Assembly (NCBI RefSeq): GCF_963677565.1
Contig: NZ_OY781982.1
Location: forward strand, 558,001 to 622,000
Length of the DNA stretch: 64,000 bases
Source of the DNA: an uncultured Draconibacterium sp.
GTDB taxonomy: Bacteria; Bacteroidota; Bacteroidia; Bacteroidales; Prolixibacteraceae
Direction of reading: 5' to 3'
Part shown: piece after piece, positions 36,038-45,299 of the stretch
Position numbering within the stretch: position 1 is the first letter of the stretch
Layout: every line of letters starts with the position of its first letter
Translations under genes and position numbers: made by a program
Notes under the pieces: generated by a model
The model's database searches: none
What the model saw: only the letters and a program-made list of their open reading frames with translations
Told to the model about the DNA's origin: nothing

Positions 36038-37819
36038 ATGAAGCAGAAAACTTTATTGATTTTACTGGGAATCCTTCTATTCTCATTTTGGGCATGCGAC
36101 CTAACATCTCCAATAGTTGATGATGATACAGATGATACAGAAGAAGCCTCAGCAGCTGCCGATAATGAAGACGATATAACAGATGCAAATGCCAATAATG
36201 ATGGCGACCACGAAAAAACTTCAGATTATACATGGAGCAGTGCCGATGTTAATTCGATTACTCTAAATGGAACTTCCGTAACCGAGAGTTCTGATAATGT
36301 TGAGGTAAACGGTAGCATAATTACCATTACAGCCACAGGAACATATAGTTTTAGCGGAAATCTGAGTAACGGGCAAATCGTTGTTGAAGCAGCAGAAACC
36401 GATTTGGTCCGCCTACTGCTCGATGGAGTAGATATAAATTGCACAAACAGTGCCCCTATTTATATCAAAAGTGCGGAGAAAGTAATTGTCGTTGTTAACC
36501 AGAATACAGAAAATAAGCTAACGGATGGCAGCTCGTATGATTACGACGATGTTGAAGATGAAGAACCCAATGCCACAATTTTCAGTAAGACCGATCTTAC
36601 ACTTTATGGTGAAGGAAAACTGGTTCTAAACGGGAACTTTAACGACGCTGTTAACTCCAAAGATGGTTTGATTGTAGATGTAAATCAGCTTGAAATTAAT
36701 GCTGTAGATGACGGAATAAGGGGAAAAGATTACTTGATTATTAAAGATGGAACGATCAATATTACTGCCGGTGGCGACGGGTTGAAATCAGACAATGAAA
36801 ATGACGAAACACGTGGATACATCGAAATTCTAACTGTTGACATCGATATTACTGCCGGTGGCGATGCCATCTCAGCAGAAACTGATATTCTGATTGAAAA
36901 CGGAACCTTCGATCTTACAACTAATGGCTCCAGTTCCTACTCCGACACGTCGTTAAAAGGGCTGAAATCGGGAGTGAATATGATCGTAAATACCGGAACA
37001 TTTACAATTAGTTCTGCGGAAGATGCCATTCATTCCGATCAAACCATTACGCTAAATGGCGGAACCTATAACATTTCGGCCAGCGACGATGGAATTCATG
37101 CGGATTACGATCTCACAATAAATACCGGTGATTATGCAATTACAAAATCGTACGAAGGAATAGAAAGTACATCGGGAGATTTATCCATTAATGGAGGCAC
37201 ATTTGATATTGTTTCGAGCGACGATGGGCTAAATGTTGCAGCCGGTGGCGATAATATGGGAGGTGGTCCCGGTGGATGGGGAAAATCTGCCACTGCCACT
37301 TATACTTTACATCTGGCACCCGATTTCATGGCCGTAAATGCCCAGGGCGATGGCCTCGATTCCAACGGATCGGTTGAAATGAGTGACGGCCTGGTAATTG
37401 TAAATGGCCCAACAGGAAGTGGAAACGGGATACTCGATTACGATGATTCGTTTATACAAACCGGTGGCACACTAATAGGGGCAGGCAGCTCGGGTATGTT
37501 GCAGGCGCCCGGTTCTTCATCGAGTATAAACTGTGTTGTGTTTGTATTCCGTAGCACAAAACAAGACGGTACTTTATGCCACATAGAAACCAGCGATGGT
37601 GAAGATTTGGTATCTTTTAAACCGGCTAAAGATTTTCAGGCTTTTATATTCAGCTCGCCAGAACTAGATCAAGGCGTAAGTTATGATTTTTACAGCGGTG
37701 GTTCGGCTAGCGGCACAGCACAAAACGGATACTACTCCGATGCAACCTATACAGCCGGAACATTGCAAAAAACGTTTACGCTGTCTCAGCGTGTAACAGG
37801 ATATCAATTAAGCTATTAA
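36038..37819 (+). CDS. DUF4353 (Cthe_2159-like) carbohydrate-binding lipoprotein
   Basis: A 593-residue lipoprotein with Cys20, an Asp/Glu-rich low-complexity linker at about 26-62 and a long right-handed beta-helix made of repeated strands such as INITAGGDGLKSDN, IDITAGGDAISAE and YNISASDDGIHADY. The fold and the repeated DDGI/GDGL turns match the DUF4353/Cthe_2159 family, whose founding member was reported to bind acidic glycans such as polygalacturonate and to have calcium-binding acidic ladders. First gene of a four-gene operon with the VTC-domain, DUF4956 and DUF2490 genes (gap of 6 bases to the next). In that setting the helix could bind a polyanion or organise it at the cell surface; this is inference. 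Confidence 0.87.
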   Translation: MKQKTLLILLGILLFSFWACDLTSPIVDDDTDDTEEASAAADNEDDITDANANNDGDHEKTSDYTWSSADVNSITLNGTSVTESSDNVEVNGSIITITATGTYSFSGNLSNGQIVVEAAETDLVRLLLDGVDINCTNSAPIYIKSAEKVIVVVNQNTENKLTDGSSYDYDDVEDEEPNATIFSKTDLTLYGEGKLVLNGNFNDAVNSKDGLIVDVNQLEINAVDDGIRGKDYLIIKDGTINITAGGDGLKSDNENDETRGYIEILTVDIDITAGGDAISAETDILIENGTFDLTTNGSSSYSDTSLKGLKSGVNMIVNTGTFTISSAEDAIHSDQTITLNGGTYNISASDDGIHADYDLTINTGDYAITKSYEGIESTSGDLSINGGTFDIVSSDDGLNVAAGGDNMGGGPGGWGKSATATYTLHLAPDFMAVNAQGDGLDSNGSVEMSDGLVIVNGPTGSGNGILDYDDSFIQTGGTLIGAGSSGMLQAPGSSSSINCVVFVFRSTKQDGTLCHIETSDGEDLVSFKPAKDFQAFIFSSPELDQGVSYDFYSGGSASGTAQNGYYSDATYTAGTLQKTFTLSQRVTGYQLSY

Positions 37820-37825
37820 AATAGG

Positions 37826-38701
37826 ATGTCACTAACTGCACTTTCACAACAGCTTGATGCTATTTCGCTTGATGAGATGAACGAAGTGGCACTGCTCAAC
37901 CGATTTGATTCGAAATACCAATTATCGGTTAGCAAGCTAGAAGAAGTCCTTGAAGCCATAAAAAACGATTACTATATTTTGGAAATAAACGGAAAACGAA
38001 AACATAAATACAATACAATTTATTACGATACCAGTAACGATTCTTTGTATACCAATCATCACAATGGCAGGTTAAACCGACTAAAAATTAGAAAACGGGA
38101 ATATGTAGATTCTGAACTGGCATTTCTGGAAATTAAAAAGAAGAACAACAAAGGAAAAACAAAGAAACTGCGAATGACTGCAGAAAACAGAAATGCTTCG
38201 TTCACCGCAAAAGAGTTGCATTTTTTAACCCAAAATACCAATTTCGACTTTCACCTGTCGAACTTTACCTTACGGGTTAAAAATATCAATTCGTTCGAAC
38301 GCATTACACTGGTAAACAAAGATTTTTCAGAGCGCTGTACCATCGACATTCATTTGGTTTCTTATTCTCACTCGAAAAAACTGGAACTTGGAGATATGGC
38401 AGTTGTTGAGTTGAAACAAGGCAAAACAAACGTAAAAACGCCACTAGGCAACGCACTGAGCAAAAGCAGGGTTAAACCCAGAGGATTTAGCAAATACTGC
38501 ATCGGACGGGCTTTTCTGGAACCCGATTTAAAAAGAAATCTATTTAAAGAACGGTTGCTTCAGCTTAAAAAACAATTTAAAAACGATATCGTGTTAACAC
38601 CTCTGCACATAAAGTCAACATTAACTTTCATAGAAAACAATAATTATGGATCAGATACAGGATACAATTATCAGCGAGCCGCTCAGGTGGCTGGACATTA
38701 A
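37826..38701 (+). CDS. VTC-domain polyphosphate polymerase-like protein
   Basis: A 291-residue soluble protein of the triphosphate-tunnel fold, matching the catalytic VTC domain of the yeast polyphosphate polymerase Vtc4. The tunnel residues are visible in order: Arg26 and Lys30 in NRFDSKYQL, the basic strand RLNRLKIRKRE (82-92), LEIKKK (101-106), Arg170 near ERCTIDIH, the metal-binding Glu195 with Lys197 in VVELKQ, and the terminal KPRGFSKY (217-224) with Ser222 and Lys223. All essential positions appear intact, so the protein is probably an active NTP-dependent polymerase, but it lacks any membrane segment. Its gene overlaps the DUF4956 membrane-protein gene by 56 bases, implying a stoichiometric complex like the Vtc4-membrane assembly. 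Confidence 0.9.
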   Translation: MSLTALSQQLDAISLDEMNEVALLNRFDSKYQLSVSKLEEVLEAIKNDYYILEINGKRKHKYNTIYYDTSNDSLYTNHHNGRLNRLKIRKREYVDSELAFLEIKKKNNKGKTKKLRMTAENRNASFTAKELHFLTQNTNFDFHLSNFTLRVKNINSFERITLVNKDFSERCTIDIHLVSYSHSKKLELGDMAVVELKQGKTNVKTPLGNALSKSRVKPRGFSKYCIGRAFLEPDLKRNLFKERLLQLKKQFKNDIVLTPLHIKSTLTFIENNNYGSDTGYNYQRAAQVAGH

Positions 38702-39311
38702 GGTTATTAATCCCGAAGATTTCACCGAACTACTTGTTCGATTTGGTTTAAACCTTCTCATTACCTTCATTGTAGTAAACTACATATACTCAAGAAACAG
38801 TAATAGAAAAGATTTTTACTTCAGCTATTTTTCCATTAGCATGACCGTTTTCGTTCTATGCTTTCTGTTGGAAAGTGTAAAACTTGAATTGGGATTTGCC
38901 CTGGGTTTGTTTGCTATTTTTGGAATAATCCGCTACCGCACCGATGCAATTCCCATTAAAGAAATGACTTACCTTTTTGTAATTATAGGCATCTCCGTAA
39001 TTAACTCGCTATCAAACAAGAAAGTTAGTCATGTCGAGTTACTTTTTACCAATATCGCTATCGTTTCAACCATGTGGATTTTGGAAAAGGTTTTACTTTT
39101 AAAACAGGAAATATGCCTGATCATCAATTACGAAAACATTAATAACATTAACATTAAAAAGAAAGCAGAATTATACGCCGATATACAGGAGCGCACCGGA
39201 ATAAAGGTGAAACGAATTGAAATTGAAGAAGTAAACTATTTGCGCGATGTAGCCAAAATAAAGGTGTACCACGATATTAATGGTGCCAACGGCGAATCAA
39301 ACACCTTTTAG
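38646..39311 (+). CDS. DUF4956 family membrane protein
   Basis: A 221-residue inner-membrane protein with four to five transmembrane helices (about 34-48, 60-77, 83-95, 107-121, 134-151) and a C-terminal cytoplasmic alpha/beta domain at 155-221. The family signature GFALGLFAIFGIIRYRTD is at 83-100, followed by IPIKEMTYLFVIIG. In many bacteria DUF4956 is encoded beside a VTC-domain protein and a CotH or DUF4353 protein; no function has been assigned as far as I know. By analogy with the yeast VTC complex it might be a membrane channel or anchor for the polymer made by the preceding protein. Its start lies inside the VTC gene, 56 bases before that stop. Confidence 0.9.
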   Translation: MDQIQDTIISEPLRWLDIKVINPEDFTELLVRFGLNLLITFIVVNYIYSRNSNRKDFYFSYFSISMTVFVLCFLLESVKLELGFALGLFAIFGIIRYRTDAIPIKEMTYLFVIIGISVINSLSNKKVSHVELLFTNIAIVSTMWILEKVLLLKQEICLIINYENINNINIKKKAELYADIQERTGIKVKRIEIEEVNYLRDVAKIKVYHDINGANGESNTF

Positions 39312-39314
39312 TAT

Positions 39315-39944
39315 ATGAAGAAGATAATTTTAGTGCTGAGTGTAACACTTGCATTTTTCCAAACCTTTTCGCAGGATACCTGGTTCGAGACCGAATTTTC
39401 AACTGAAATTGCCAAAGACCTTGAATTCTCTGTATCTCCAGAAATACGTTTCAAAGAGAACCTCGAGCTGAACGAGTACTTCCTGCAAACAGGCCTGGAA
39501 TATAAATTCAGTAAATATTTTAAATTGGGAGCCGGGTATCGCTTTGGCTACAACATAAACGGCGACGACGAGCACGAATCTTTCGGGCGTTTTCTTGTGG
39601 ATGCAAAAACCGGTTTTAAATGGAAGAACTTTAACCCTAAATTCAGGCTCCGTTTTACCAACGACGATGATTTTGCCGACAATAACGAAGCAACAAATTA
39701 CCTTCGTTACAAACTGGAACTGGAGTATAAAATTAAAAAGCTAAACCTGGAACCTTACATATTGAACGAATGGTATCACGACCTGGATGCCAAAGAATTC
39801 AGTAAATCGCGGTTTCAAGGTGGTTTGATGTATAAAATAAACAAACATCATAAAATTGGCGTTTACTACCGCTTAAACACCTATTTAAACAGCACAAAGC
39901 ATATCAAAAACATTCTTGGGCTATCTTATAAGTTTAGCCTGTAA
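39315..39944 (+). CDS. DUF2490 family outer-membrane protein
   Basis: A 209-residue exported protein: signal peptide at 1-19 (ending TFSQ) and about ten amphipathic strands with the DUF2490 pattern DTWFETEFSTEIAKDLEFSV at the start and LGLSYKFSL at the end, as for a small outer-membrane barrel. It is the last gene of the operon (3-base gap) and is followed by a terminator. If the operon makes or exports a polymer, this is the only candidate outer-membrane pore in it. Confidence 0.85.
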   Translation: MKKIILVLSVTLAFFQTFSQDTWFETEFSTEIAKDLEFSVSPEIRFKENLELNEYFLQTGLEYKFSKYFKLGAGYRFGYNINGDDEHESFGRFLVDAKTGFKWKNFNPKFRLRFTNDDDFADNNEATNYLRYKLELEYKIKKLNLEPYILNEWYHDLDAKEFSKSRFQGGLMYKINKHHKIGVYYRLNTYLNSTKHIKNILGLSYKFSL

Positions 39945-39971
39945 GTTAGTGTTATTATCATAAGTTAGTTT

Positions 39972-39998
39972 AAGGAGGTCCTAGCACCTCCTTTTTTA
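39972..39998 (+). terminator. terminator of the VTC/DUF4956 operon
   Basis: AAGGAGGT and ACCTCCTT form an 8-bp perfect stem with a 6-base loop, followed by TTTT. Confidence 0.85.
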
Positions 39999-40287
39999 AA
40001 TCTTACGTTGTACATCGCAACAAAGCCGATAAATCTTTCGTAGTAATACCTGTGGAAAAATCGAACCACCTTTCCTCCAAAAATCGGAGTCACTAATCGT
40101 AGGATAAATAATAATCCATACTTTTTAAAGCATGGAAAAGAACGTTGTATTACAAAGACTTACAACGCATTCACTCCTAACATGTGGATAGTTATTACCG
40201 ACAGGTATTAATATATAATCCAGCGAGGAGTAGTCAATCGATTCGGTTTTTCCAGTGTAGTATTGCATTCTTTTTTAAGAAAATTAT
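39999..40287. other. long leader region before the primary sigma gene
   Basis: No gene is seen. A short stem GTTGT...ACAAC with a 14-base loop lies at about 40144-40166. No TAnnTTTG box of good spacing could be found, so the sigma gene's promoter is not identified. Confidence 0.4.
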
Positions 40288-41148
40288 ATGAGACAGCTAA
40301 AGATTACAACGACATTTACTAACCGTGAAAGTGCTTCTATAGACAAGTATTTACAGGAACTTGCCAAGGAAGAACTAATTACTGTTGAGGAAGAAGTTGA
40401 ATTAGCACGACGAATTAAAAAAGGGGACCACGATGCTTTGGAAAAATTAACCAAAGCTAACTTACGTTTTGTAGTATCGGTGGCAAAACAATACCAAAAT
40501 CAGGGATTGAGCTTACCTGATCTGATAAACGAAGGAAACCTTGGGTTGCTTAAAGCAGGTAAGAAGTTTGATGAAACACGTGGTTTTAAGTTTATTTCTT
40601 ATGCAGTGTGGTGGATTCGGCAATCAATTATTCAGGCAATTGCAGAACAATCACGTATTATACGCTTGCCATTAAACCAGGTAGGTTCGTTGCATAAAAT
40701 TAACAGGGCAATCGCAAAATTTGAGCATCAACATGAACGGAAGCCATCAACGGAAGAATTAGCAGAAAGACTTGGCTTACCTGCCGACAAAGTTGCCCAT
40801 TCTCTCCGAGTATCAAGAAGACATGTTTCAGTTAACGCCCCATTCGTGTATGGCGAAGACAAGAGTCTTTTGGATGTTTTGGTAAATAAAGATTCACCAA
40901 ACGCCGACCGCGCACTTATGATGGAATCACTAAAAAAAGAAATAAACCGTGCATTAGCAACATTGGTAGAGCGAGAGAACGACATTATCAGACTATTTTT
41001 TGGTATAGGTTGTCGGGAAATGACACTGGACGAAATCGGAGAACGATTTGGATTGACCCGAGAAAGGGTGCGACAGATAAAAGAAAAGGCGATCAGACGT
41101 TTGCAACAATCATCACGAAGTAAATTATTGAAAACATATTTGGAGTAA
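40288..41148 (+). CDS. rpoD: primary RNA polymerase sigma factor
   Basis: A 286-residue sigma-70 factor of the short type that is the housekeeping sigma of Bacteroidota. Region 1.2 is near 15-48 (SIDKYLQELAKEELITVEEE), region 2 near 50-125 with the -10 recognition helix FKFISYAVWWIRQSIIQAI, region 3 near 130-205 and region 4 near 215-280 with the helix-turn-helix EIGERFGLTRERVRQIKEKA. The long region 1.1 of proteobacterial RpoD is absent, as usual in this phylum. Single gene with a terminator shared with the convergent Kelch gene. Confidence 0.96.
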   Translation: MRQLKITTTFTNRESASIDKYLQELAKEELITVEEEVELARRIKKGDHDALEKLTKANLRFVVSVAKQYQNQGLSLPDLINEGNLGLLKAGKKFDETRGFKFISYAVWWIRQSIIQAIAEQSRIIRLPLNQVGSLHKINRAIAKFEHQHERKPSTEELAERLGLPADKVAHSLRVSRRHVSVNAPFVYGEDKSLLDVLVNKDSPNADRALMMESLKKEINRALATLVERENDIIRLFFGIGCREMTLDEIGERFGLTRERVRQIKEKAIRRLQQSSRSKLLKTYLE

Positions 41149-41184
41149 TTATAAGTTAAACTTTCATCCAAATCCGACATAAAA

Positions 41185-41210
41185 AAAAGCGTCTACAAAT
41201 AGACGCTTTT
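41185..41210. terminator. bidirectional terminator
   Basis: AAAAGCGTCTA and TAGACGCTTTT form an 11-bp stem with a 4-base loop between the convergent rpoD and Kelch genes. Confidence 0.85.
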
Positions 41211-41250
41211 CGTTCACAAGAAATATAACTAACTGTCCTTTCAGACATTA

Positions 41251-42267
41251 TTAATTATCCTCATCATACTCTTTTTCCGGGTCAAAAGTCCAGATATCAT
41301 CAAAGTAGTAGGTAGAACTTCGGCCGGTGGTAATGTAACCTCTCGAACCAATTGCAAATCCTACGGCTTCTGTTCTTGTTGTACCTTCAAAAGATGTTTT
41401 TTCGGACCACAAATCCAGTTGCGGATCGTATTCCCAGATATTACTTATCATCGATCCGGTACTTCCGGTTGCCAGGTATCCTAATCCGTTAACAGAGAAT
41501 CCAACTCCATTTATTCGGGCGATTGAAATATACTCATCGTCATAGCTTAAGTCATCATCATCGTCTGATATAGCACGTTTTTCCGTCCAGTATCCGGTTG
41601 AAGGATCGTATTCCCACAAATCATCTTCATATACGCCGTTGTCCAGGCCAGACATTACATAAGCTTTACTGCCAATTACAAAACACGCAGCATCGCGTCT
41701 TTTTGATCCGCCAATACTAATGATCTGCTCCCAAGAATCGTTTTCAGGCGAATAGGTATAAAAATCCTTCAGGTAATTTCCGTCGTAGCCACTGCCAATA
41801 TAACCTTTGCCACTAACGGCAAAACCAACAGCACCATAACGTGCACTTCCCATAAAATCGGCTTTCTGTGTCCAGGTGTCGGTTGAAGGGTCGTATTCCC
41901 AAAAGTCATTTAACTCATCTTCGCCGTCGTAGCCCGTGCCAACGTAGCCTTTTCCATCAATGGTAAAAGCCACAGCTCCGTTTCTGGCGGCACCTGGAAA
42001 AGCAGCAATCTTTGTCCAGAAATTATTAACCGGATCATATTTCCAAAAATCGTTCAAACGATCATCGCCATCATAGCCCAAACCGATATAGGCGATATCA
42101 TTTATCTGGAAACAAACAGCATCAGTGCGGGGCACACCATCAAAATCCGACATCTCCCACCAATCGCCGTCAGTAATCTCATCATCGTCGTCGTTGGTAC
42201 ACGAAACCAGCGTTGCCAGTACAATAAATAAAAAATATAAAAGAATGTTTTTTCCTGTCTTCATCAT
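41251..42267 (-). CDS. Kelch-repeat lipoprotein
   Basis: A 338-residue lipoprotein with Cys23 after LATLVS, a short Asp-rich linker, then six Kelch-like beta-propeller blades. Each blade repeats the pattern ARxGAVxFxIxGKGYxGTGYDGxxxLNDFWEYDPxxxxW. The propeller is closed by the last blade ending DDIWTFDPE. Such proteins usually bind other proteins or sugars at the surface; nothing adjacent suggests a partner. Two adjacent ATGs (42267 and 42264) are possible starts. Confidence 0.9.
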   Translation of the reverse strand: MMKTGKNILLYFLFIVLATLVSCTNDDDDEITDGDWWEMSDFDGVPRTDAVCFQINDIAYIGLGYDGDDRLNDFWKYDPVNNFWTKIAAFPGAARNGAVAFTIDGKGYVGTGYDGEDELNDFWEYDPSTDTWTQKADFMGSARYGAVGFAVSGKGYIGSGYDGNYLKDFYTYSPENDSWEQIISIGGSKRRDAACFVIGSKAYVMSGLDNGVYEDDLWEYDPSTGYWTEKRAISDDDDDLSYDDEYISIARINGVGFSVNGLGYLATGSTGSMISNIWEYDPQLDLWSEKTSFEGTTRTEAVGFAIGSRGYITTGRSSTYYFDDIWTFDPEKEYDEDN

Positions 42268-42304
42268 AACTAAAAAATTATTTTAATTGTTCAATTCTGT
42301 CAGG

Positions 42305-42312
42305 CAAACCTA
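42305..42312 (-). promoter_or_regulatory. candidate -7 box of Kelch gene
   Basis: TAGGTTTG on the minus strand, 37 bases before the Kelch lipoprotein start; the -33 element is unclear. Confidence 0.4.
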
Positions 42313-42548
42313 AGTCTGTTTGCAGTGATAAAAAAGGAATTTGGACTACACGGGAAAAAGTGTAGATTAACCGCTATTTTTTATCGTTTATCGCCGAATT
42401 ATTCATGATTCTCCCGCATTTTATCGTTAAAAAGTTTTAAAAGAAATAGATTCCACCGAATGGTCTGTAACAATGCCTGATTGGTATATAATCTTTTACC
42501 GTACGGCATTTCTTTTCTTCATTTGAAACCGAAAACAGAAAAATTACA

Positions 42549-43874
42549 ATGAAGAAAAAAGCAATTATAGTCCTTATTGGCTGGTTATTTTTATTGTCGT
42601 GCCACGATGATGAATCGTTAATGGTTTCGCTTGGCGACAATTATATAAACAACCAAACAAACGTTGCACTTATCGATACCATACAAGTCCTTTTATCAAC
42701 TGTAAAAATCGATTCAATCCCCACTTCTGAAGGCGACTATTTATTATGCGGCAGTTACACCGATGCTGATTTAGGAAGCATACGTGCCACTGCTTATGCG
42801 CAAATTGGAATGTCATCTGCCGATATCGATGACGATGAGATTTTTGACTCGATAGTATTTTGTGCGAATTACAGCGGAATGGCTTATGGCGACACACTTT
42901 TACCACAAACATTTAAAGTGCATCGCGTACGAGAAGACATTGATCCAAGCGACGATTACGACGCCGAACCTTACCTTTATAATACCACTACCTTCAGATA
43001 CGATGAAATTCCTTTGGGATCTAAAACAATCGTTCCGAAACCCAATTTCCACGATACACTGGCCATTCGGTTGAATGATGAACTTGGATTGGAGTTTCTG
43101 TCCTACCTTCGTGATGAAGATGAAGAATTGGAATCGTTAAGTGAATTCCTGAATTATTTTCAGGGTGTAGCATTGGTTCCGGGAGATGAGAACAATTCGA
43201 TACTAAGTTTTGAAGCCGATTCATCCTTTCATATAAGACTCTATACCCACATTATTAAAGAAACCAAAATAAATAAGTCATACACATTTGTTTATCAAAG
43301 TACATCACACAATCATTTTAATAATGTTAGCAACGATGTTAGTGGCATGGAGCTGAAACAGGCAACTACGCAAACAGAGGAAATTTCTTCGAAACTGTTA
43401 AACAAACGATCTTTCCTTCAGGGTAGTTTGGGTTATACAACGCGAATCGATTTCCCGGGTATCAGTAAAATTCTGGAGGTAGAATATAAAAATATATTAT
43501 ACAAAGCGGAATTGGTACTTAAACCACTATCCGGCACCTATAAAAATGAAGGAGAACTTCCTGAAGAACTCATTTTGTATACTACCGACAAAAAAAATAA
43601 TGTATTGTCGGAAGTAACCGACGAGAATGATTATTCTATTTCTGCTACCTTTTATTACGACGAATTTTACGACGATTATACGCAATACGTTTTCGACATT
43701 ACAGACTTTATTTACAACGAGTTAAGCGATGGCTACGTTGATCCGGAAGACGGATTGCTGGTGATGTTACCCGAAGCAGAATATGGCGGTACACTCGACA
43801 ACGTAGTTTTCGATGCCCGCTCGCTTTCCAACTACCGTCCTACCTTAAACCTGTACTATGTTTTTTACGAATAG
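42549..43874 (+). CDS. DUF4270 family lipoprotein
   Basis: A 441-residue lipoprotein with Cys18 (LFLLSC) and a beta-rich body. The DUF4270 pattern is seen in LGDNYINNQTNVALIDT near 28-45, GSYTDADLGSIRATAYAQI near 66-84 and the C-terminal LMLPEAEYGGTLDNVVF and SNYRPTLNLYY. DUF4270 proteins occur in Bacteroidota envelopes, and their function is not known to me. It is followed after 23 bases by an outer-membrane protein gene, with which it forms a two-gene operon. Confidence 0.85.
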   Translation: MKKKAIIVLIGWLFLLSCHDDESLMVSLGDNYINNQTNVALIDTIQVLLSTVKIDSIPTSEGDYLLCGSYTDADLGSIRATAYAQIGMSSADIDDDEIFDSIVFCANYSGMAYGDTLLPQTFKVHRVREDIDPSDDYDAEPYLYNTTTFRYDEIPLGSKTIVPKPNFHDTLAIRLNDELGLEFLSYLRDEDEELESLSEFLNYFQGVALVPGDENNSILSFEADSSFHIRLYTHIIKETKINKSYTFVYQSTSHNHFNNVSNDVSGMELKQATTQTEEISSKLLNKRSFLQGSLGYTTRIDFPGISKILEVEYKNILYKAELVLKPLSGTYKNEGELPEELILYTTDKKNNVLSEVTDENDYSISATFYYDEFYDDYTQYVFDITDFIYNELSDGYVDPEDGLLVMLPEAEYGGTLDNVVFDARSLSNYRPTLNLYYVFYE

Positions 43875-43897
43875 CCAACAGGCTTAAATTGAATAAA

Positions 43898-45151
43898 ATG
43901 AACAGATTAATTTCTATTGCTTACATAAGAATCTTTTATATAGTTCTATTGATTTTACCTTTTTTAGGGAATGCACAAAATACGGTATCGCCCTACTCTA
44001 TTTTTGGACCGGGAGAAATTCGTAGTGGTGGTTTTGGAGCCAACTTAGGCATGGGTGGAACCGGTATTGCGCTCGAATCGGATAATAACCTGAATGCGCT
44101 CAATCCGGCTTCTTACGCCGGAATGGATAGCCTGAAACTGATATTTGAGTTCGGACTTCAGGGAAAAGCATACAACATCATCAATTCCAACCAATCACTT
44201 TCGGGGTTTGAGGCAAACCTTGCCTATTTTGCCTTGGGTTTTAAATACACAAAATTCATGGCCGGCTCATTTGGGATGATGCCATTTAGTACGGTTGGTT
44301 ATTCCATCAACCGGGCAAACTATATTGAAGGTACCAATGAGCAATATACCTCCAACTATGTTGGAAGCGGAGGAATTACCCGCTTTTACTTTGCCAATGC
44401 CATTAAACTGCTAAAAAAATTATCACTTGGAATAAATACTTCTTACCTGTTTGGCCCGCTCATTCAGGAAGAATACATAACAGGCTCGACACTTGTTCCG
44501 GAGATGATGATTGAACGAAAGGACTTTCTCAGAAGTTTTTACTTCGATTTTGGTCTGCAATATCAATTCAGCACAGCAAATACCAACTACTCATTTGGAC
44601 TAACTTATGCACCCGAGCAAAGCCTGAGTTCAAAACATATTGTTACAGCGTACGACAGCGACTACTCGATTATTCAAGGACAACAGTACAACACAGAATA
44701 CCTGGTTATTCCGCAGATTTTTGGTGCTGGTATTGGCTTAACTCGCGATCGTTTAAAACTGGCTTTTGATTACACTTTTCAGCAATGGAGCAATGTCGAG
44801 TACCCTATACAGGCCGAAGAATTTAGCGATTCGCACCGGTTCTCGCTGGGAATTGAAACCAATCCCTGGGAACGCCGCGCGATTAATCCCGGATTTAAGA
44901 ACTGGACCTACCGAATGGGATACAGTCACGAATCGTCGTACCTGAAATTTGGAAATACCACATTGGGAAGCAATGCATTTACCGTTGGAGCCGGAATTCC
45001 TTTGTACGGAGCAATCTCGAATATGGATTTTTCGATAACGCGGGGAACTTACGGAAGCAACGCCGGACACCTTACAAAAGAAAAATACCTGCTTTTCAAT
45101 ATTGGATTTAGCCTGAATGAAATAGCGTTTATGAAACGGGTTATTGATTAA
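43898..45151 (+). CDS. predicted outer-membrane beta-barrel protein (FadL-like)
   Basis: A 417-residue exported protein: signal peptide to about residue 27 (GNAQ), then NTVSPYSIFGPGEI and a strand-rich barrel. The N-terminal glycine-rich MGGTGIALESDNNLNALNPAS resembles the start of FadL/PorV-like barrels, which often begin with such a plug. The ATG at 43898 is preferred to a TTG at 43889. The pairing with DUF4270 suggests one complex, function unknown. Confidence 0.8.
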   Translation: MNRLISIAYIRIFYIVLLILPFLGNAQNTVSPYSIFGPGEIRSGGFGANLGMGGTGIALESDNNLNALNPASYAGMDSLKLIFEFGLQGKAYNIINSNQSLSGFEANLAYFALGFKYTKFMAGSFGMMPFSTVGYSINRANYIEGTNEQYTSNYVGSGGITRFYFANAIKLLKKLSLGINTSYLFGPLIQEEYITGSTLVPEMMIERKDFLRSFYFDFGLQYQFSTANTNYSFGLTYAPEQSLSSKHIVTAYDSDYSIIQGQQYNTEYLVIPQIFGAGIGLTRDRLKLAFDYTFQQWSNVEYPIQAEEFSDSHRFSLGIETNPWERRAINPGFKNWTYRMGYSHESSYLKFGNTTLGSNAFTVGAGIPLYGAISNMDFSITRGTYGSNAGHLTKEKYLLFNIGFSLNEIAFMKRVID

Positions 45152-45299
45152 TAAAATAAGCCAGAAATGCACAAAGTGCTGAATGATGAATATTGATTAA
45201 CGATTGCAGATTTATGATCGTTAAAAGCACGGCAAACAATATTACAACTTTTAATAAATGAAGTTGAATTTTGAGATAAAAAAGAAAATGCAAATATTA

